Shown here piece after piece: positions 15,878 through 24,322 of a DNA stretch of 64,000 bases. The position numbers and the translations under genes are program-made. Position 1 is the first letter of the stretch. Each line of letters starts with the position of its first letter. The notes below the pieces were generated by a model. It made no database searches. It saw only the letters and a program-made list of their open reading frames with translations, and was not told where the DNA came from. Origin of the DNA: RDYJ01 sp034931405 (GTDB taxonomy: Bacteria; Cyanobacteriota; Cyanobacteriia; Cyanobacteriales; Nostocaceae); the NCBI RefSeq assembly GCF_034931405.1, contig NZ_JAYGHA010000004.1, positions 1 through 64,000 on the forward strand. Direction: 5' to 3'.

Positions 15878-17137
15878 CTAATCAGTATGAGGATTAGCCC
15901 AGTTTTGATTCCAGTCCTGATAAAGAGTGTTTATAAATATTTCCCAGTCAGCTTTAGAACGTGAGATAGGATAAGGTACAGGACGAATTGGTTTACCTGA
16001 ATTCCAAACAATTTTAAATTGTCCATCTGACTGAATTTTCCCAACCCTGACTGTTTTCCAGGTATGTTGGTTATTAGCATCTATATAGACAACTCCTCCT
16101 GGTGCTTTAAAACTTTGATCTTTGATATATTCTCGAATTGTATTAACTTCATCTGTACCCGCATCTTTAACTGCTTGCGCCCACAAATAAACTCCAAAAT
16201 ATCCAGCTTCAATGGGGTCTGATGTAACTCTATTTTCTCCATACTTTTTTTTGAATTTTTGAATAAATTCAGTATTTTGAGGATTATTAATATTTTGAAA
16301 ATAATTCCAAACTGCATAATCACCAGCTACATCTTTATTTGGTAAGGATTTCAATTCTTCTTCTGCAATACTAAAGGAAATAGTGGGTATGATATCAGAG
16401 CTAATTCCCGCTTTTCTCATAGCCTTAAAAAAGGCGATATTACTATCGCCATTGATTGTATTTAAAATAACTTTTGGTTGAGTTGCTAAAATTTTTTTGA
16501 TGACAGTTTCTACTTGACTACTACCCAAAAGTATATATTCTTCTCCTACAATTTCTCCCTGTAAGGCGGTTACTTGATCTTTAATAATGGCGTTGGCTGT
16601 ACGCGGAAAAATATAATCAGAACCGACTAAAAAAAATCGTTTACCTAAATTATCAAAAGACCATTTGACGGCTGGAATAATTTGTTGATTTGGTGCTGCA
16701 CCTGTATAAACAATATTTGGTGATTCTTCTAGTCCTTCATACTGAACTGGATAAATCAGGAGATGATTGTATTTTTCAAATATGGGCTTTACGGTTTTAC
16801 GACTAGCGGAAGTCCAGCAACCAAAAACTGTCACTACTTTTTCTTGAGTAATTAGGTTTTCAGCTTGTTTAGCAAATGTATTCCAGTCAGATTTCCCATC
16901 AACAAGAATTGGTTGAATTTTTCTGCCCAGAATACCACCTTTTTGGTTAATTTCTTCAATGGCGAGTAAGGTAGCATCTACTACAGATTTTTCGCTAATT
17001 GCCATTGTGCCGGTCAGAGAATGAAGAATACCAACTTTAATAGGTTTTGGGGAGAATTGAATCTGAAGATGAGTTAAAACATATATTGTTAACCCTAATC
17101 CAAAAGCTACTACTAAAAGAATAATTTTTTTATTCAT
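15878..17137 (-). CDS. UrtA/AmiC-like periplasmic binding protein
   Basis: 419 residues. A membrane-spanning signal (MNKKIILLVVAFGLGLTIYV) leads into a type I periplasmic-binding fold: IKVGILHSLTGTMAISEKSV, GGILGRKIQPILVDG, VFGCWTSASRKTV and LIYPVQYEGLEESPN. The last two blocks are characteristic of urea- and short-amide-binding proteins (UrtA, FmdD, AmiC). No UrtBCDE permease genes are adjacent, so a sensory role with the Cache kinase downstream is more likely than transport. The N-terminal hydrophobic segment has no lipobox Cys, so the protein may stay membrane-anchored. Exact ligand unknown. Confidence 0.82.
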   Translation of the reverse strand: MNKKIILLVVAFGLGLTIYVLTHLQIQFSPKPIKVGILHSLTGTMAISEKSVVDATLLAIEEINQKGGILGRKIQPILVDGKSDWNTFAKQAENLITQEKVVTVFGCWTSASRKTVKPIFEKYNHLLIYPVQYEGLEESPNIVYTGAAPNQQIIPAVKWSFDNLGKRFFLVGSDYIFPRTANAIIKDQVTALQGEIVGEEYILLGSSQVETVIKKILATQPKVILNTINGDSNIAFFKAMRKAGISSDIIPTISFSIAEEELKSLPNKDVAGDYAVWNYFQNINNPQNTEFIQKFKKKYGENRVTSDPIEAGYFGVYLWAQAVKDAGTDEVNTIREYIKDQSFKAPGGVVYIDANNQHTWKTVRVGKIQSDGQFKIVWNSGKPIRPVPYPISRSKADWEIFINTLYQDWNQNWANPHTD

Positions 17138-17302
17138 CCGTTTTTAAGCTGTAAAATCACTAGAGAAATCCTAGAACACCAATTCATTAATCGTAAGGGT
17201 GTTCGCAAAGCGTGCTGGAAGCATCAGCATTCGGACAGAATATCAATGGTTTCAGCGATAGGTTATCACCCAAATGCTTCACCCCTACAAGGGAAAAACA
17301 GA
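17138..17302. other. Gap upstream of the binding protein, no confident feature
   Basis: These 165 bases, with 17444-17550 beyond the small candidate frame, contain no convincing gene. The stretch ttcgcaaagcgtgctggaag near 17202 resembles dispersed cyanobacterial repeats. The region is presumably the promoter side of the binding-protein gene. Confidence 0.4.
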
Positions 17303-17443
17303 TTACCTCGCATTACTGAATCGACGCTCTAGAGGATAAATGTTGAGTTCCGTCACCAAAAACCGCAAGAATAACCCCAAGGTATCGACTTTCATAAATC
17401 CCTTGGGTTCTGGAATTATCTTGCTGAGGAATGCTTTACTCAT
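17303..17443 (-). CDS. Hypothetical small ORF (46 residues), doubtful
   Basis: An ATG frame within a 413-base gap reads MSKAFLSKIIPEPKGFMKVD and continues through a mildly hydrophobic TLGLFLRFLVTELNIYP to LERRFSNAR. I do not recognise it. The composition is protein-like, but no strong Shine-Dalgarno is visible and it could be a gene remnant. Confidence 0.25.
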   Translation of the reverse strand: MSKAFLSKIIPEPKGFMKVDTLGLFLRFLVTELNIYPLERRFSNAR

Positions 17444-17550
17444 TCTGGTCTCTTGGTGCGGTCTATTCTTTATTTACAGCTTATACTGAAAGAGCTTTTT
17501 TACCAACTTTCCCACTGTGCAAACATCCTCTGAGGAATTGATCAACCTTT

Positions 17551-18210
17551 CTAATCATTAATTGACAACAAACCAGGAGGAGGAGTAATTTCCACTCGAT
17601 GATTTTCTAAATCAACAACAGGAACAATGTCCATCACAAAAGGAATTAAAACAGTTTTTTCGGCTTTATCTTCAGCAAAGGATGAATCAAATTTGACTTC
17701 TAATAAATCATGACCTGAAGGTAATACATCTACAACTGTTCCTACTAACTCCCCAGATTCTTGCATAAAGACTTGTAAACCTAACAAATCTAAAACATGA
17801 AATTCACCTGGTTCTAATTCTAGGCGATCGCTAATAGGAACAAACAACCGACAATCACGCATATTTTCAGCGGATGTGCGATCGCTCACTCCATCCAATC
17901 TAATCACATATAAATTCTTACCCTCAATATACCGCCCATTTAATAACTCAATTGGTTGCGGTTCTGTTTCCCCTGGACGCAATAACCACCGTGTTCCTGG
18001 TTCTTCAAACCGTTCTGGAAAATCAGTATTTGGATAAACCCGCACCTCCCCAGCTAAACCTTGCGGGGCGACAATTTTACCAATTTCTAACCAATCATCA
18101 AGATTGGGGACTGGGGACTCTTTACTGGGGACTGGGGACTTTTTCTTTTTTTCCCCTGCTCCCTGCTCCCTGCTCCCCTGCTTTTTTTTCTTCGCTCCTT
18201 CTTGGTTCAT
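17551..18210 (-). CDS. rimM: Ribosome maturation factor RimM
   Basis: 219 residues. The RimM N-domain begins WLEIGKIVAPQGLAGEVRVY (about residue 40), followed by the PRC-barrel (FHVLDLLGLQVF, GTVVDVLPSGHDLLEVKF, LIPFVMDIV) and the conserved end VEITPPPGLL. It binds S19 and assists 30S maturation near the 16S 3' domain. The first 39 residues (Lys-rich, then SPVPSKESPVPNL) are not part of the family: they are encoded by the ccccagtc- and ccctgct-type repeats at about 18100-18180. A start further inside is possible, but the only upstream ATG is at 18210. Confidence 0.92.
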   Translation of the reverse strand: MNQEGAKKKKQGSREQGAGEKKKKSPVPSKESPVPNLDDWLEIGKIVAPQGLAGEVRVYPNTDFPERFEEPGTRWLLRPGETEPQPIELLNGRYIEGKNLYVIRLDGVSDRTSAENMRDCRLFVPISDRLELEPGEFHVLDLLGLQVFMQESGELVGTVVDVLPSGHDLLEVKFDSSFAEDKAEKTVLIPFVMDIVPVVDLENHRVEITPPPGLLSIND

Positions 18211-18215
18211 TTCTC

Positions 18216-19502
18216 TTACACACTCACAGATGCACGTTGGTAAATTTGTTCAGCAACTTTTGCTAAACGTTGCATACCGATAGTAATTTCCTCATCACTA
18301 CCAGTTAGACTAATGCGGAGACACTGTTGCTTGTGTTCCCACTCCTCTTTTAAACCAGGGAAGAAACTACTACCAGGAACAACAATCACACCCACCTTTT
18401 TTAATTCTTGGTAAAATTCCCAATCAGTCATGGGTAAATCTTGCAACCATAACCAACCAAAAATTGCCCCTTCACCGCGATGTAATAACCAAGGTATATT
18501 CTTCGGCATCGCTGTTTCTAAAGTTCTTTCTAACACCTCAAATTTTTGCTGATAAAAAGGACGAATCACAGTTTCCGCAATATTTGCTAATGCACCTGAT
18601 TCTATCGCTCTAGCGGCGATCGCTTGTCCATAACGAGAAGAATGAATCCCTGAATTAGTTTGGAAAGACTCTAAAGCTTGCAGCAGCTTTTCATCACCAA
18701 TTGCTATCCCAATTCTTTCCCCTGGTAATCCTGCTTTTGATAAACTCATGCAATGCAGAATATTCTCACCAAATACTGGTGTCATTTCTGTAAAATTCAA
18801 CGCTGGGAAAGGAGGCGCATAAGCTGAGTCTATTAATACTGGTACATCAAAAGGTGCAGCTAAAGCCGCAATTTTTTCCACTTCTTCATTAGTTAAAACG
18901 TTACCTGTGGGGTTGCAAGGACGGGAGAAAATTACGCAACCGGTTGCTTGTGTAATCGAAAGTTGGCTAAAATCAGGACGATATTTAAACCGATGATTGA
19001 CGCTATCAATATCAAGTTTCGGTTTATACGCAACTAAGGCTTCTGGACATAAACTCACACCGCCATAACCAGTGTAATCTGGACTTAAAGGCAGAACAAT
19101 TTCTTTTAAATCGCCATCATTAGTATATCCACCGAAAGAATTAGCTGCGTAGAAGTAGATAGTTTGACTGCCAGCTGTCACTAAGATATTCCGGTCTGTT
19201 AAATTCAACCCATAACGCTGGTTAAAATCTTGAACGATGGCGGAAATAAAAGGTGCATAACCTTGAGACGAACCATAGCGACAAACAACTTCACCATATT
19301 CAGAACTAGCTAATAAGTCTGCTGTGCAGTCCCGCCATAACTGTTCTACCTCTGGCAAAATCAACGGGTTGCCGGCACTTAAATTATATAATTCCTGCCC
19401 CTGATTAGCTCTGAGTGTTTCATTAATATCTTTCATAATCGCTCTCACTCCAGTTAAGTTGGACATTTGAGCGCCAATTTTTGTAAGGGCAGGTTTCATC
19501 AT
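18216..19502 (-). CDS. avtA: Valine-pyruvate aminotransferase-like class I enzyme
   Basis: 428 residues, resembling E. coli AvtA over its length: AGNPLILPEVEQLW near the start, VTAGSQTIYFYAANSF, FSRPCNPTGNVLTNEE, the PLP-lysine block MSLSKAGLPGERIGIAIG, and GAIFGWLWLQDLP. It is PLP-dependent, transferring amino groups between valine/alanine and 2-oxoacids; exact substrate choice cannot be read from sequence. The stop is six bases before the rimM start, so the two are co-transcribed, probably by chance of gene order rather than pathway. MM at the start leaves two possible ATGs. Confidence 0.85.
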   Translation of the reverse strand: MMKPALTKIGAQMSNLTGVRAIMKDINETLRANQGQELYNLSAGNPLILPEVEQLWRDCTADLLASSEYGEVVCRYGSSQGYAPFISAIVQDFNQRYGLNLTDRNILVTAGSQTIYFYAANSFGGYTNDGDLKEIVLPLSPDYTGYGGVSLCPEALVAYKPKLDIDSVNHRFKYRPDFSQLSITQATGCVIFSRPCNPTGNVLTNEEVEKIAALAAPFDVPVLIDSAYAPPFPALNFTEMTPVFGENILHCMSLSKAGLPGERIGIAIGDEKLLQALESFQTNSGIHSSRYGQAIAARAIESGALANIAETVIRPFYQQKFEVLERTLETAMPKNIPWLLHRGEGAIFGWLWLQDLPMTDWEFYQELKKVGVIVVPGSSFFPGLKEEWEHKQQCLRISLTGSDEEITIGMQRLAKVAEQIYQRASVSV

Positions 19503-19595
19503 GTTTGTTACAAGTTAAAGAAATCGCTATTAATTAATGACTGGATGCTTGCGTCACTTCTATCTAATTTAACAAAATCTGCGCGTGCCGGAGTT

Positions 19596-19628
19596 GAGAA
19601 AAAATAAAGCCCCACTTGTGAGGTGGGG
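19596..19628 (-). terminator. Terminator-like hairpin between avtA and frmA
   Basis: A 6-bp CCCCAC/GTGGGG stem (19610-19615 and 19623-19628) is followed on the minus strand by CTTTATTTTTTCTC. No minus-strand gene lies upstream of it, so either it ends an unseen transcript or it is a decayed element. The promoter region for frmA and a ggggatt-type STRR tract (about 19712-19750) follow. Confidence 0.35.
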
Positions 19629-19795
19629 GGGTTTCTCTTGTAACTGTACAAATGTACTATACAGAAAGGGAATTTGGCAAGCGATCGCTCAAAAAATCTT
19701 GAGATAGTAGGTGACTGGGGATTGGGGATTGGGGATTGGGGACTGGGGACAGTAGTATAAACTTTAGATCAGCTAATTTAGGGGAGACGAGAACT

Positions 19796-20905
19796 ATGGA
19801 AGTGAAAGCAGCAGTCGCTTACGGTGCAGGAAAACCGCTAACTATTGAAACCGTACAACTCCAAGGACCACAAGCAGGGGAAGTATTAATTGAAATTAAA
19901 GCCAGTGGGGTATGTCATACGGATGCTTTTACTCTTTCTGGTGCAGATCCTGAAGGTTTATTTCCTGCTATTTTGGGTCATGAAGGCGCTGGTGTGGTTG
20001 TGGAAGTGGGGGAAGGTGTAAAAAGCGTAAAACCCGGTGATCATGTAATTCCTTTATACACTCCTGAATGTCGTCAGTGTGATTATTGCTTAAGCTTCAA
20101 AACTAACCTCTGTCAAGCAATTCGCGCTACCCAAGGCAAGGGTTTAATGCCTGATGGTACGAGTAGATTTAGTATTGGCGGTGACATGATTCACCATTAT
20201 ATGGGAACATCAACCTTCGCTAATTATACGGTATTGCCAGAAATCGCCGTTGCCAAAATTCGCGAAGATGCGCCTTTTGATAAAGTTTGTTACATCGGTT
20301 GTGGTGTAACAACTGGAATCGGTGCAGTTATTAATACCGCTAAAGTTGAACCAGGTGCAAATGTTGTAGTTTTTGGTTTGGGGGGAATAGGGTTAAATGT
20401 GATCCAAGGATCACAAATTGTAGGCGCAAATATGATTGTGGGTGTAGATATTAATCCCAATAGACGCGCTTTGGCTGAAAAATTTGGCATGACACATTTT
20501 GTGAATCCTCATGAAATTGAAGGTGATTTAGTTCCTTATTTAGTAGATTTAACTAAAGGTGGTGCTGACTATTCTTTTGAATGTATTGGTAATGTCAATG
20601 TTATGCGTCAAGCATTAGAATGTTGTCATAAAGGTTGGGGAGTTAGTGTCATAATTGGGGTAGCTGGTGCAGGTCAAGAAATTAGCACTCGTCCCTTTCA
20701 ATTAGTAACTGGTAGAGTTTGGAAAGGTTCGGCTTTTGGTGGTGCAAGAGGAAGGACAGATGTACCCAAAATCGTAGATTGGTATATGGATGGAAAGATA
20801 AATATTGATGATTTAATTACTCATGTCATGCCCATTGAAAAAATTAATGATGCTTTTGATTTGATGCACAGAGGTGAATCAATTAGAAGTGTGGTGACTT
20901 TTTAG
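19796..20905 (+). CDS. frmA: S-(hydroxymethyl)glutathione dehydrogenase (class III ADH)
   Basis: 369 residues from the ATG at 19796 (MEVKAAVAYGAGKPLTIE). Zinc-dependent medium-chain alcohol dehydrogenase of class III: catalytic zinc ligands in SGVCHTDAF and GHEGAGVV, structural zinc cysteines in CRQCDYCLSFKTNLC, nucleotide fold VVFGLGGIGLNVIQG, and the full C-terminal domain. It oxidises the glutathione adduct of formaldehyde with NAD and also reduces S-nitrosoglutathione. An upstream in-frame ATG at 19736 would begin inside the ggggatt repeat tract and is rejected. It appears monocistronic. Confidence 0.96.
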   Translation: MEVKAAVAYGAGKPLTIETVQLQGPQAGEVLIEIKASGVCHTDAFTLSGADPEGLFPAILGHEGAGVVVEVGEGVKSVKPGDHVIPLYTPECRQCDYCLSFKTNLCQAIRATQGKGLMPDGTSRFSIGGDMIHHYMGTSTFANYTVLPEIAVAKIREDAPFDKVCYIGCGVTTGIGAVINTAKVEPGANVVVFGLGGIGLNVIQGSQIVGANMIVGVDINPNRRALAEKFGMTHFVNPHEIEGDLVPYLVDLTKGGADYSFECIGNVNVMRQALECCHKGWGVSVIIGVAGAGQEISTRPFQLVTGRVWKGSAFGGARGRTDVPKIVDWYMDGKINIDDLITHVMPIEKINDAFDLMHRGESIRSVVTF

Positions 20906-20987
20906 GTTTTATGTCTCACGCAGAGGCGCAGAGGCGCAGAGAGGAAGAAAGGAGTTATAATTAGATTGAGTTTACTAGGTTTTAATT

Positions 20988-21122
20988 ATGCAGACACAAC
21001 AGGCGAAAGAATCCGCTGTAAACCTGAATGATCATCTTTATGAAATAGTCAGCGATCGCTTTTTTCCTGGTGAACCTACAAATGAAGACTTGATGAAATT
21101 ATATTATAATTTTTCTTCCTGA
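20988..21122 (+). CDS. Hypothetical 44-residue protein
   Basis: An ATG frame ends 14 bases before the methyltransferase gene and reads MQTQQAKESAVNLNDHLYEI then VSDRFFPGEPTNEDLMKLYY. Composition and even amino-acid use look like a real acidic small protein. Its position directly ahead of the TrmJ-like gene suggests a shared transcript. AGG stands about nine bases upstream of the ATG. I do not recognise the family. Confidence 0.4.
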   Translation: MQTQQAKESAVNLNDHLYEIVSDRFFPGEPTNEDLMKLYYNFSS

Positions 21123-21136
21123 CTTTTTACAATCCT

Positions 21137-21883
21137 ATGACAATAAAAAAACCGAGTTTAGCTGGAATCAAAATTATCTTAGTAGAACCGGCAGGAGAAT
21201 TAAATGTAGGTTCAATTGCCAGAGTTATGAAAAACTTTGGTTTATGTGATTTAATATTAGTAAATCCTCAATGTGATCACTCATCCTTTGAAGCCTTAAA
21301 AATGGCAGTTCACGCTAAAGAAATATTAGAAAATGCGGTGATAGTGAACTCTTTACCAGCAGCCTTACAGGGATGCGTTCGTGCCATTGCTACAATAGGT
21401 CGAGATTATGATGGAGAATTACCCATAGAAGACCCCCGTGATGCTTTACCCTGGTTATTAGCAGAACCAGAAAAACCAGTGGCTTTAATTTTTGGTAGAG
21501 AAGATAGAGGCTTAACAAATCAAGAAATAAATTATGCCCAAAAGTTAGTATTTATTCCTACAAATCCAGAATACTCGTCTTTAAATTTAGCGACGGCGGT
21601 TTCTATCTGTTGTTACGAATTATCACAATTAGCAGAAAACTTTGTTACCGAAAAAATACCGACAACAGAAATCGCGCCTTTGGATGTGATTGAACCCTAT
21701 TACCAGGAATTAGAATCTTTACTAATTTCTATAGGTTATCTTTATCCTCATACAGCAGCTAGTCGCATGGAAAAATTCCGCTATTTATATAACCGCGCCC
21801 ATCTGCAAACCACCGAAGTTGCTATGCTCAGAGGTATTTTAAAACAAATGCAATGGGCAATTAAAAATCACCGTCAAAAATAA
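21137..21883 (+). CDS. TrmJ-like SPOUT RNA methyltransferase
   Basis: 248 residues. SPOUT/TrmH-type signatures are all present: IILVEPAGELNVGSIARVMK with the NFGL motif, ALIFGREDRGLTNQEI, and FIPTNPEYSSLNLATAVSIC, which form the trefoil-knot SAM site. The TrmJ subgroup methylates the 2'-O of residue 32 in tRNA anticodon loops; this fits best but is not proven. The C-terminal extension (EPYYQELESLLISIGY to MLRGILKQM) matches the helical tail of TrmJ-like proteins. Confidence 0.85.
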   Translation: MTIKKPSLAGIKIILVEPAGELNVGSIARVMKNFGLCDLILVNPQCDHSSFEALKMAVHAKEILENAVIVNSLPAALQGCVRAIATIGRDYDGELPIEDPRDALPWLLAEPEKPVALIFGREDRGLTNQEINYAQKLVFIPTNPEYSSLNLATAVSICCYELSQLAENFVTEKIPTTEIAPLDVIEPYYQELESLLISIGYLYPHTAASRMEKFRYLYNRAHLQTTEVAMLRGILKQMQWAIKNHRQK

Positions 21884-22056
21884 TCCCCCAAAAAGATTGA
21901 TTATGACTTACACTAAACAGAAAAATGCTACTTAGTCCCAAAAGGCGATCTGAGTATCAAGGTGCATATATTATAGTTAGTTTAGCTATTTTATCTAGTT
22001 AATTTTAAGCTGAACGTTCAGAAACAACACAGTCGATTGGGTCACAAGGAGTAGCA

Positions 22057-23565
22057 GTGTCAGAATCAAGTGACAAACTAATAGCTGTCTCACGGCGACA
22101 ACCTTCCCAACGTCGTCGCCGTTCACGCCAAGTTCCAAAAGGAGAACAAAAATCTGTCAAGAACCAACAACAGGGCGCAAACAGAGGCGAAACTGTGGCT
22201 CTAACACGCCTAAATAATCATATCAGTCCTGCCAATGTTCAGACTGGGGGGCGAAGACCACCCTCCAAGATAGTAATGCCAACTGCGGTTAAACCCATCC
22301 CTAGACCCAGAACAAAAACGCCACAATCGGTTACTGGGAAGTTAAAAACAGTGCGGGTGCAAAAGCAAGGAAAGCCAAAAACAAAAAGGTCAGCATCGCG
22401 AAAAACGCGGTTAAAGCCAATGGCTAGAACTGTATTGTATACCTTGAGGATGTTGATTGTCGGTATCGGCTTAGGTGCAATTGTTGGCACGCTTTTATCA
22501 GTCTTAGACCCTGCTAATCGCATTACTACAACCTCTGCGTCCTTACCTCAAACTCATGTTACTCAATCTAATCCCTCTGTAACGGCTACTGGTTTATACT
22601 TATCTCAAGAAATTATCCCTTTGAAAACCGCCGTGCAAACTTTGGCTACAGCTAACCCTAATCTTATTCCTGGGGTGTTCATGGTCGATTTAGATACGGG
22701 TGGTTATATAGATATTAATGGTAATGCTAGTTTCTCAGCGGCCAGCACCATTAAGATTCCGATTCTCATTGCTTTTTTCCAGGATGTCGATGCGGGTAAA
22801 ATTCGCCTGGATGAAATGCTGACGATGGAAAAAGACATGGTTGCAGGAGGTTCGGGCAGTTTACGTACCCAAGCGGTAGATAGTCAATACACAGCCATAG
22901 ATGTGGCTACAAAAATGATTACTATCAGTGATAACACAGCTACAAATATGCTGATTACACGGTTGGGAGGACAGGATGTGCTGAATGGGCGTTTTCGGAG
23001 TTGGGGATTAGCAACGACAATGATTCGTAACCTTTTACCAGATTTACAAGGAACAAATACGACATCTCCGAGAGAATTGGTAGATTTAATTGCTAAGGTG
23101 AATCAAGGAAATTTGGTAACTATGCGATCGCGTGATTTAATGTTAGATATTATGCGGCGTACCCAAAGGGATAATCTCATACCTTCTGGATTAGGAGAAG
23201 GCGCTAGAGCATATCATAAAACAGGTGATATTCGCACTATGTTAGGAGATGCTGGTTTAATTGATGTCCCCACTGGTAAGCGTTACATAGCTGCTGTTAT
23301 GGTACAACGTCCCGATAATGACCCCGCTGCGGAAAAACTCATTAGTGCCATTTCTAGCGTAGCTTACCAAAACTTCAGTCAAGCTACTGTCACACCCCGC
23401 ACTCCCACAAATAATCAACCAACAACTAATTATCAGCCACCTATGCAACCTTTCATTCAACCCCAGGTGATGAATCCAATAGCACCAAATGGGATAGTTA
23501 ATAATGCACCTATGGGTACTTATCAAGCACCTATCATGACTCCTCAATATTATCCACCAAGATAG
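22057..23565 (+). CDS. Membrane-anchored class A beta-lactamase-fold serine hydrolase
   Basis: 502 residues from a GTG with AAGGAG five bases upstream, which decides the start. A very basic N-terminal tail (RRRRSRQ and many Lys) leads to one transmembrane helix near 128-150. The periplasmic domain has the penicillin-recognising triad: STIK (about 228-231), SDN in MITISDNTATN, and KTG in YHKTGDIR. No Glu166-type omega-loop residue is obvious, so it may be a peptidoglycan enzyme or a non-hydrolytic binder rather than a resistance enzyme. The last 60 residues are Pro/Gln/Asn-rich. Similar proteins are widespread in cyanobacteria. Confidence 0.85.
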   Translation: MSESSDKLIAVSRRQPSQRRRRSRQVPKGEQKSVKNQQQGANRGETVALTRLNNHISPANVQTGGRRPPSKIVMPTAVKPIPRPRTKTPQSVTGKLKTVRVQKQGKPKTKRSASRKTRLKPMARTVLYTLRMLIVGIGLGAIVGTLLSVLDPANRITTTSASLPQTHVTQSNPSVTATGLYLSQEIIPLKTAVQTLATANPNLIPGVFMVDLDTGGYIDINGNASFSAASTIKIPILIAFFQDVDAGKIRLDEMLTMEKDMVAGGSGSLRTQAVDSQYTAIDVATKMITISDNTATNMLITRLGGQDVLNGRFRSWGLATTMIRNLLPDLQGTNTTSPRELVDLIAKVNQGNLVTMRSRDLMLDIMRRTQRDNLIPSGLGEGARAYHKTGDIRTMLGDAGLIDVPTGKRYIAAVMVQRPDNDPAAEKLISAISSVAYQNFSQATVTPRTPTNNQPTTNYQPPMQPFIQPQVMNPIAPNGIVNNAPMGTYQAPIMTPQYYPPR

Positions 23566-23663
23566 GAGTCAGGAGAATTTTAGATTTTAGATTTTAGATT
23601 GAAGATGACAAAACAATCCAAAATACTTTCATTGAGTCACCAATTACCAATTACCAATTAATC

Positions 23664-24041
23664 ATGACATCTACACCGCCATCAATTCAATTTTTTGCCG
23701 GACTTTTTGAAGAACTTAGTAATGTGAGTTTACGACGGGAAACCCGCACTGGTAAACGCATTGTTTTGATGCAATTTGAACAATTAAAAGCTTTATCCGG
23801 CTTTAATAGTTTTACAAAACAGTCTTTAAATTCCCTATTATTAACAGATGAAGAAGGAGAAATTCGCGTTACTCCTTCAGACACAAAATTTATTTTTGGT
23901 GGTGATGAAGGAGATGAACTAAGAAGGGTAGATTGTAAATTTGAAGTAGAACGGGACGAGCATTTTGATAGAATTATGCGTTTTCTGCACCGTTACGCTG
24001 AAGCTAATGGGATGGAATATGGGGAAAAAGGTAATAGGTAA
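23664..24041 (+). CDS. psb28: Psb28 family photosystem II assembly protein (Psb28-2 type)
   Basis: 125 residues. Psb28 hallmarks: IQFFAGLFEELSNVSLRRET, LLTDEEGEI in the middle and FDRIMRFLHRYAEANGM at the end. Psb28 binds the cytoplasmic face of CP47 in PSII assembly intermediates. The divergence from canonical Psb28 (FTKQSLNSLLL insertion, no FIFTNP strand) suggests the second paralogue. The last residues (YGEKGNR) run into a repeat tract (ggtaatt heptamers), so the C-terminus has probably been altered by repeat spread. Confidence 0.82.
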   Translation: MTSTPPSIQFFAGLFEELSNVSLRRETRTGKRIVLMQFEQLKALSGFNSFTKQSLNSLLLTDEEGEIRVTPSDTKFIFGGDEGDELRRVDCKFEVERDEHFDRIMRFLHRYAEANGMEYGEKGNR

Positions 24042-24113
24042 TGGGTAATTGGTAATTGGTAATTGGTAATTGGTAATTGGTAATTGGGAGATGGGGAGAT
24101 GGGGAAGAAAAGA
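24031..24113. repeat. STRR tract (ggtaatt, then gggagat units)
   Basis: About five tandem ggtaatt units followed by gggagat units lie between psb28 and the N run at 24137-24308. The tract overlaps the last psb28 codons. It probably explains the assembly gap. Confidence 0.9.
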
Positions 24114-24136
24114 TTTTTACCAATATCCATTCTTCA

Positions 24137-24308
24137 NNNNNNNNNNNNNNNNNNNNNNNNNNNNNNNNNNNNNNNNNNNNNNNNNNNNNNNNNNNNNNNN
24201 NNNNNNNNNNNNNNNNNNNNNNNNNNNNNNNNNNNNNNNNNNNNNNNNNNNNNNNNNNNNNNNNNNNNNNNNNNNNNNNNNNNNNNNNNNNNNNNNNNNN
24301 NNNNNNNN
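24137..24308. other. Assembly gap (N run)
   Basis: 172 undetermined bases between psb28 and dprA, bordered by STRR on the left. No gene can be called across it; the dprA stop lies just outside. Confidence 1.
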
Positions 24309-24322
24309 AATTCCCCAGTCAC

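Noticed and set aside
24046..24113. CRISPR-like array of short repeats (also 52577-52620, 3751-3787, 40582-40622)
   Set aside because: Units are 7 bases with no spacers: STRR, not CRISPR. No cas genes are in the window.
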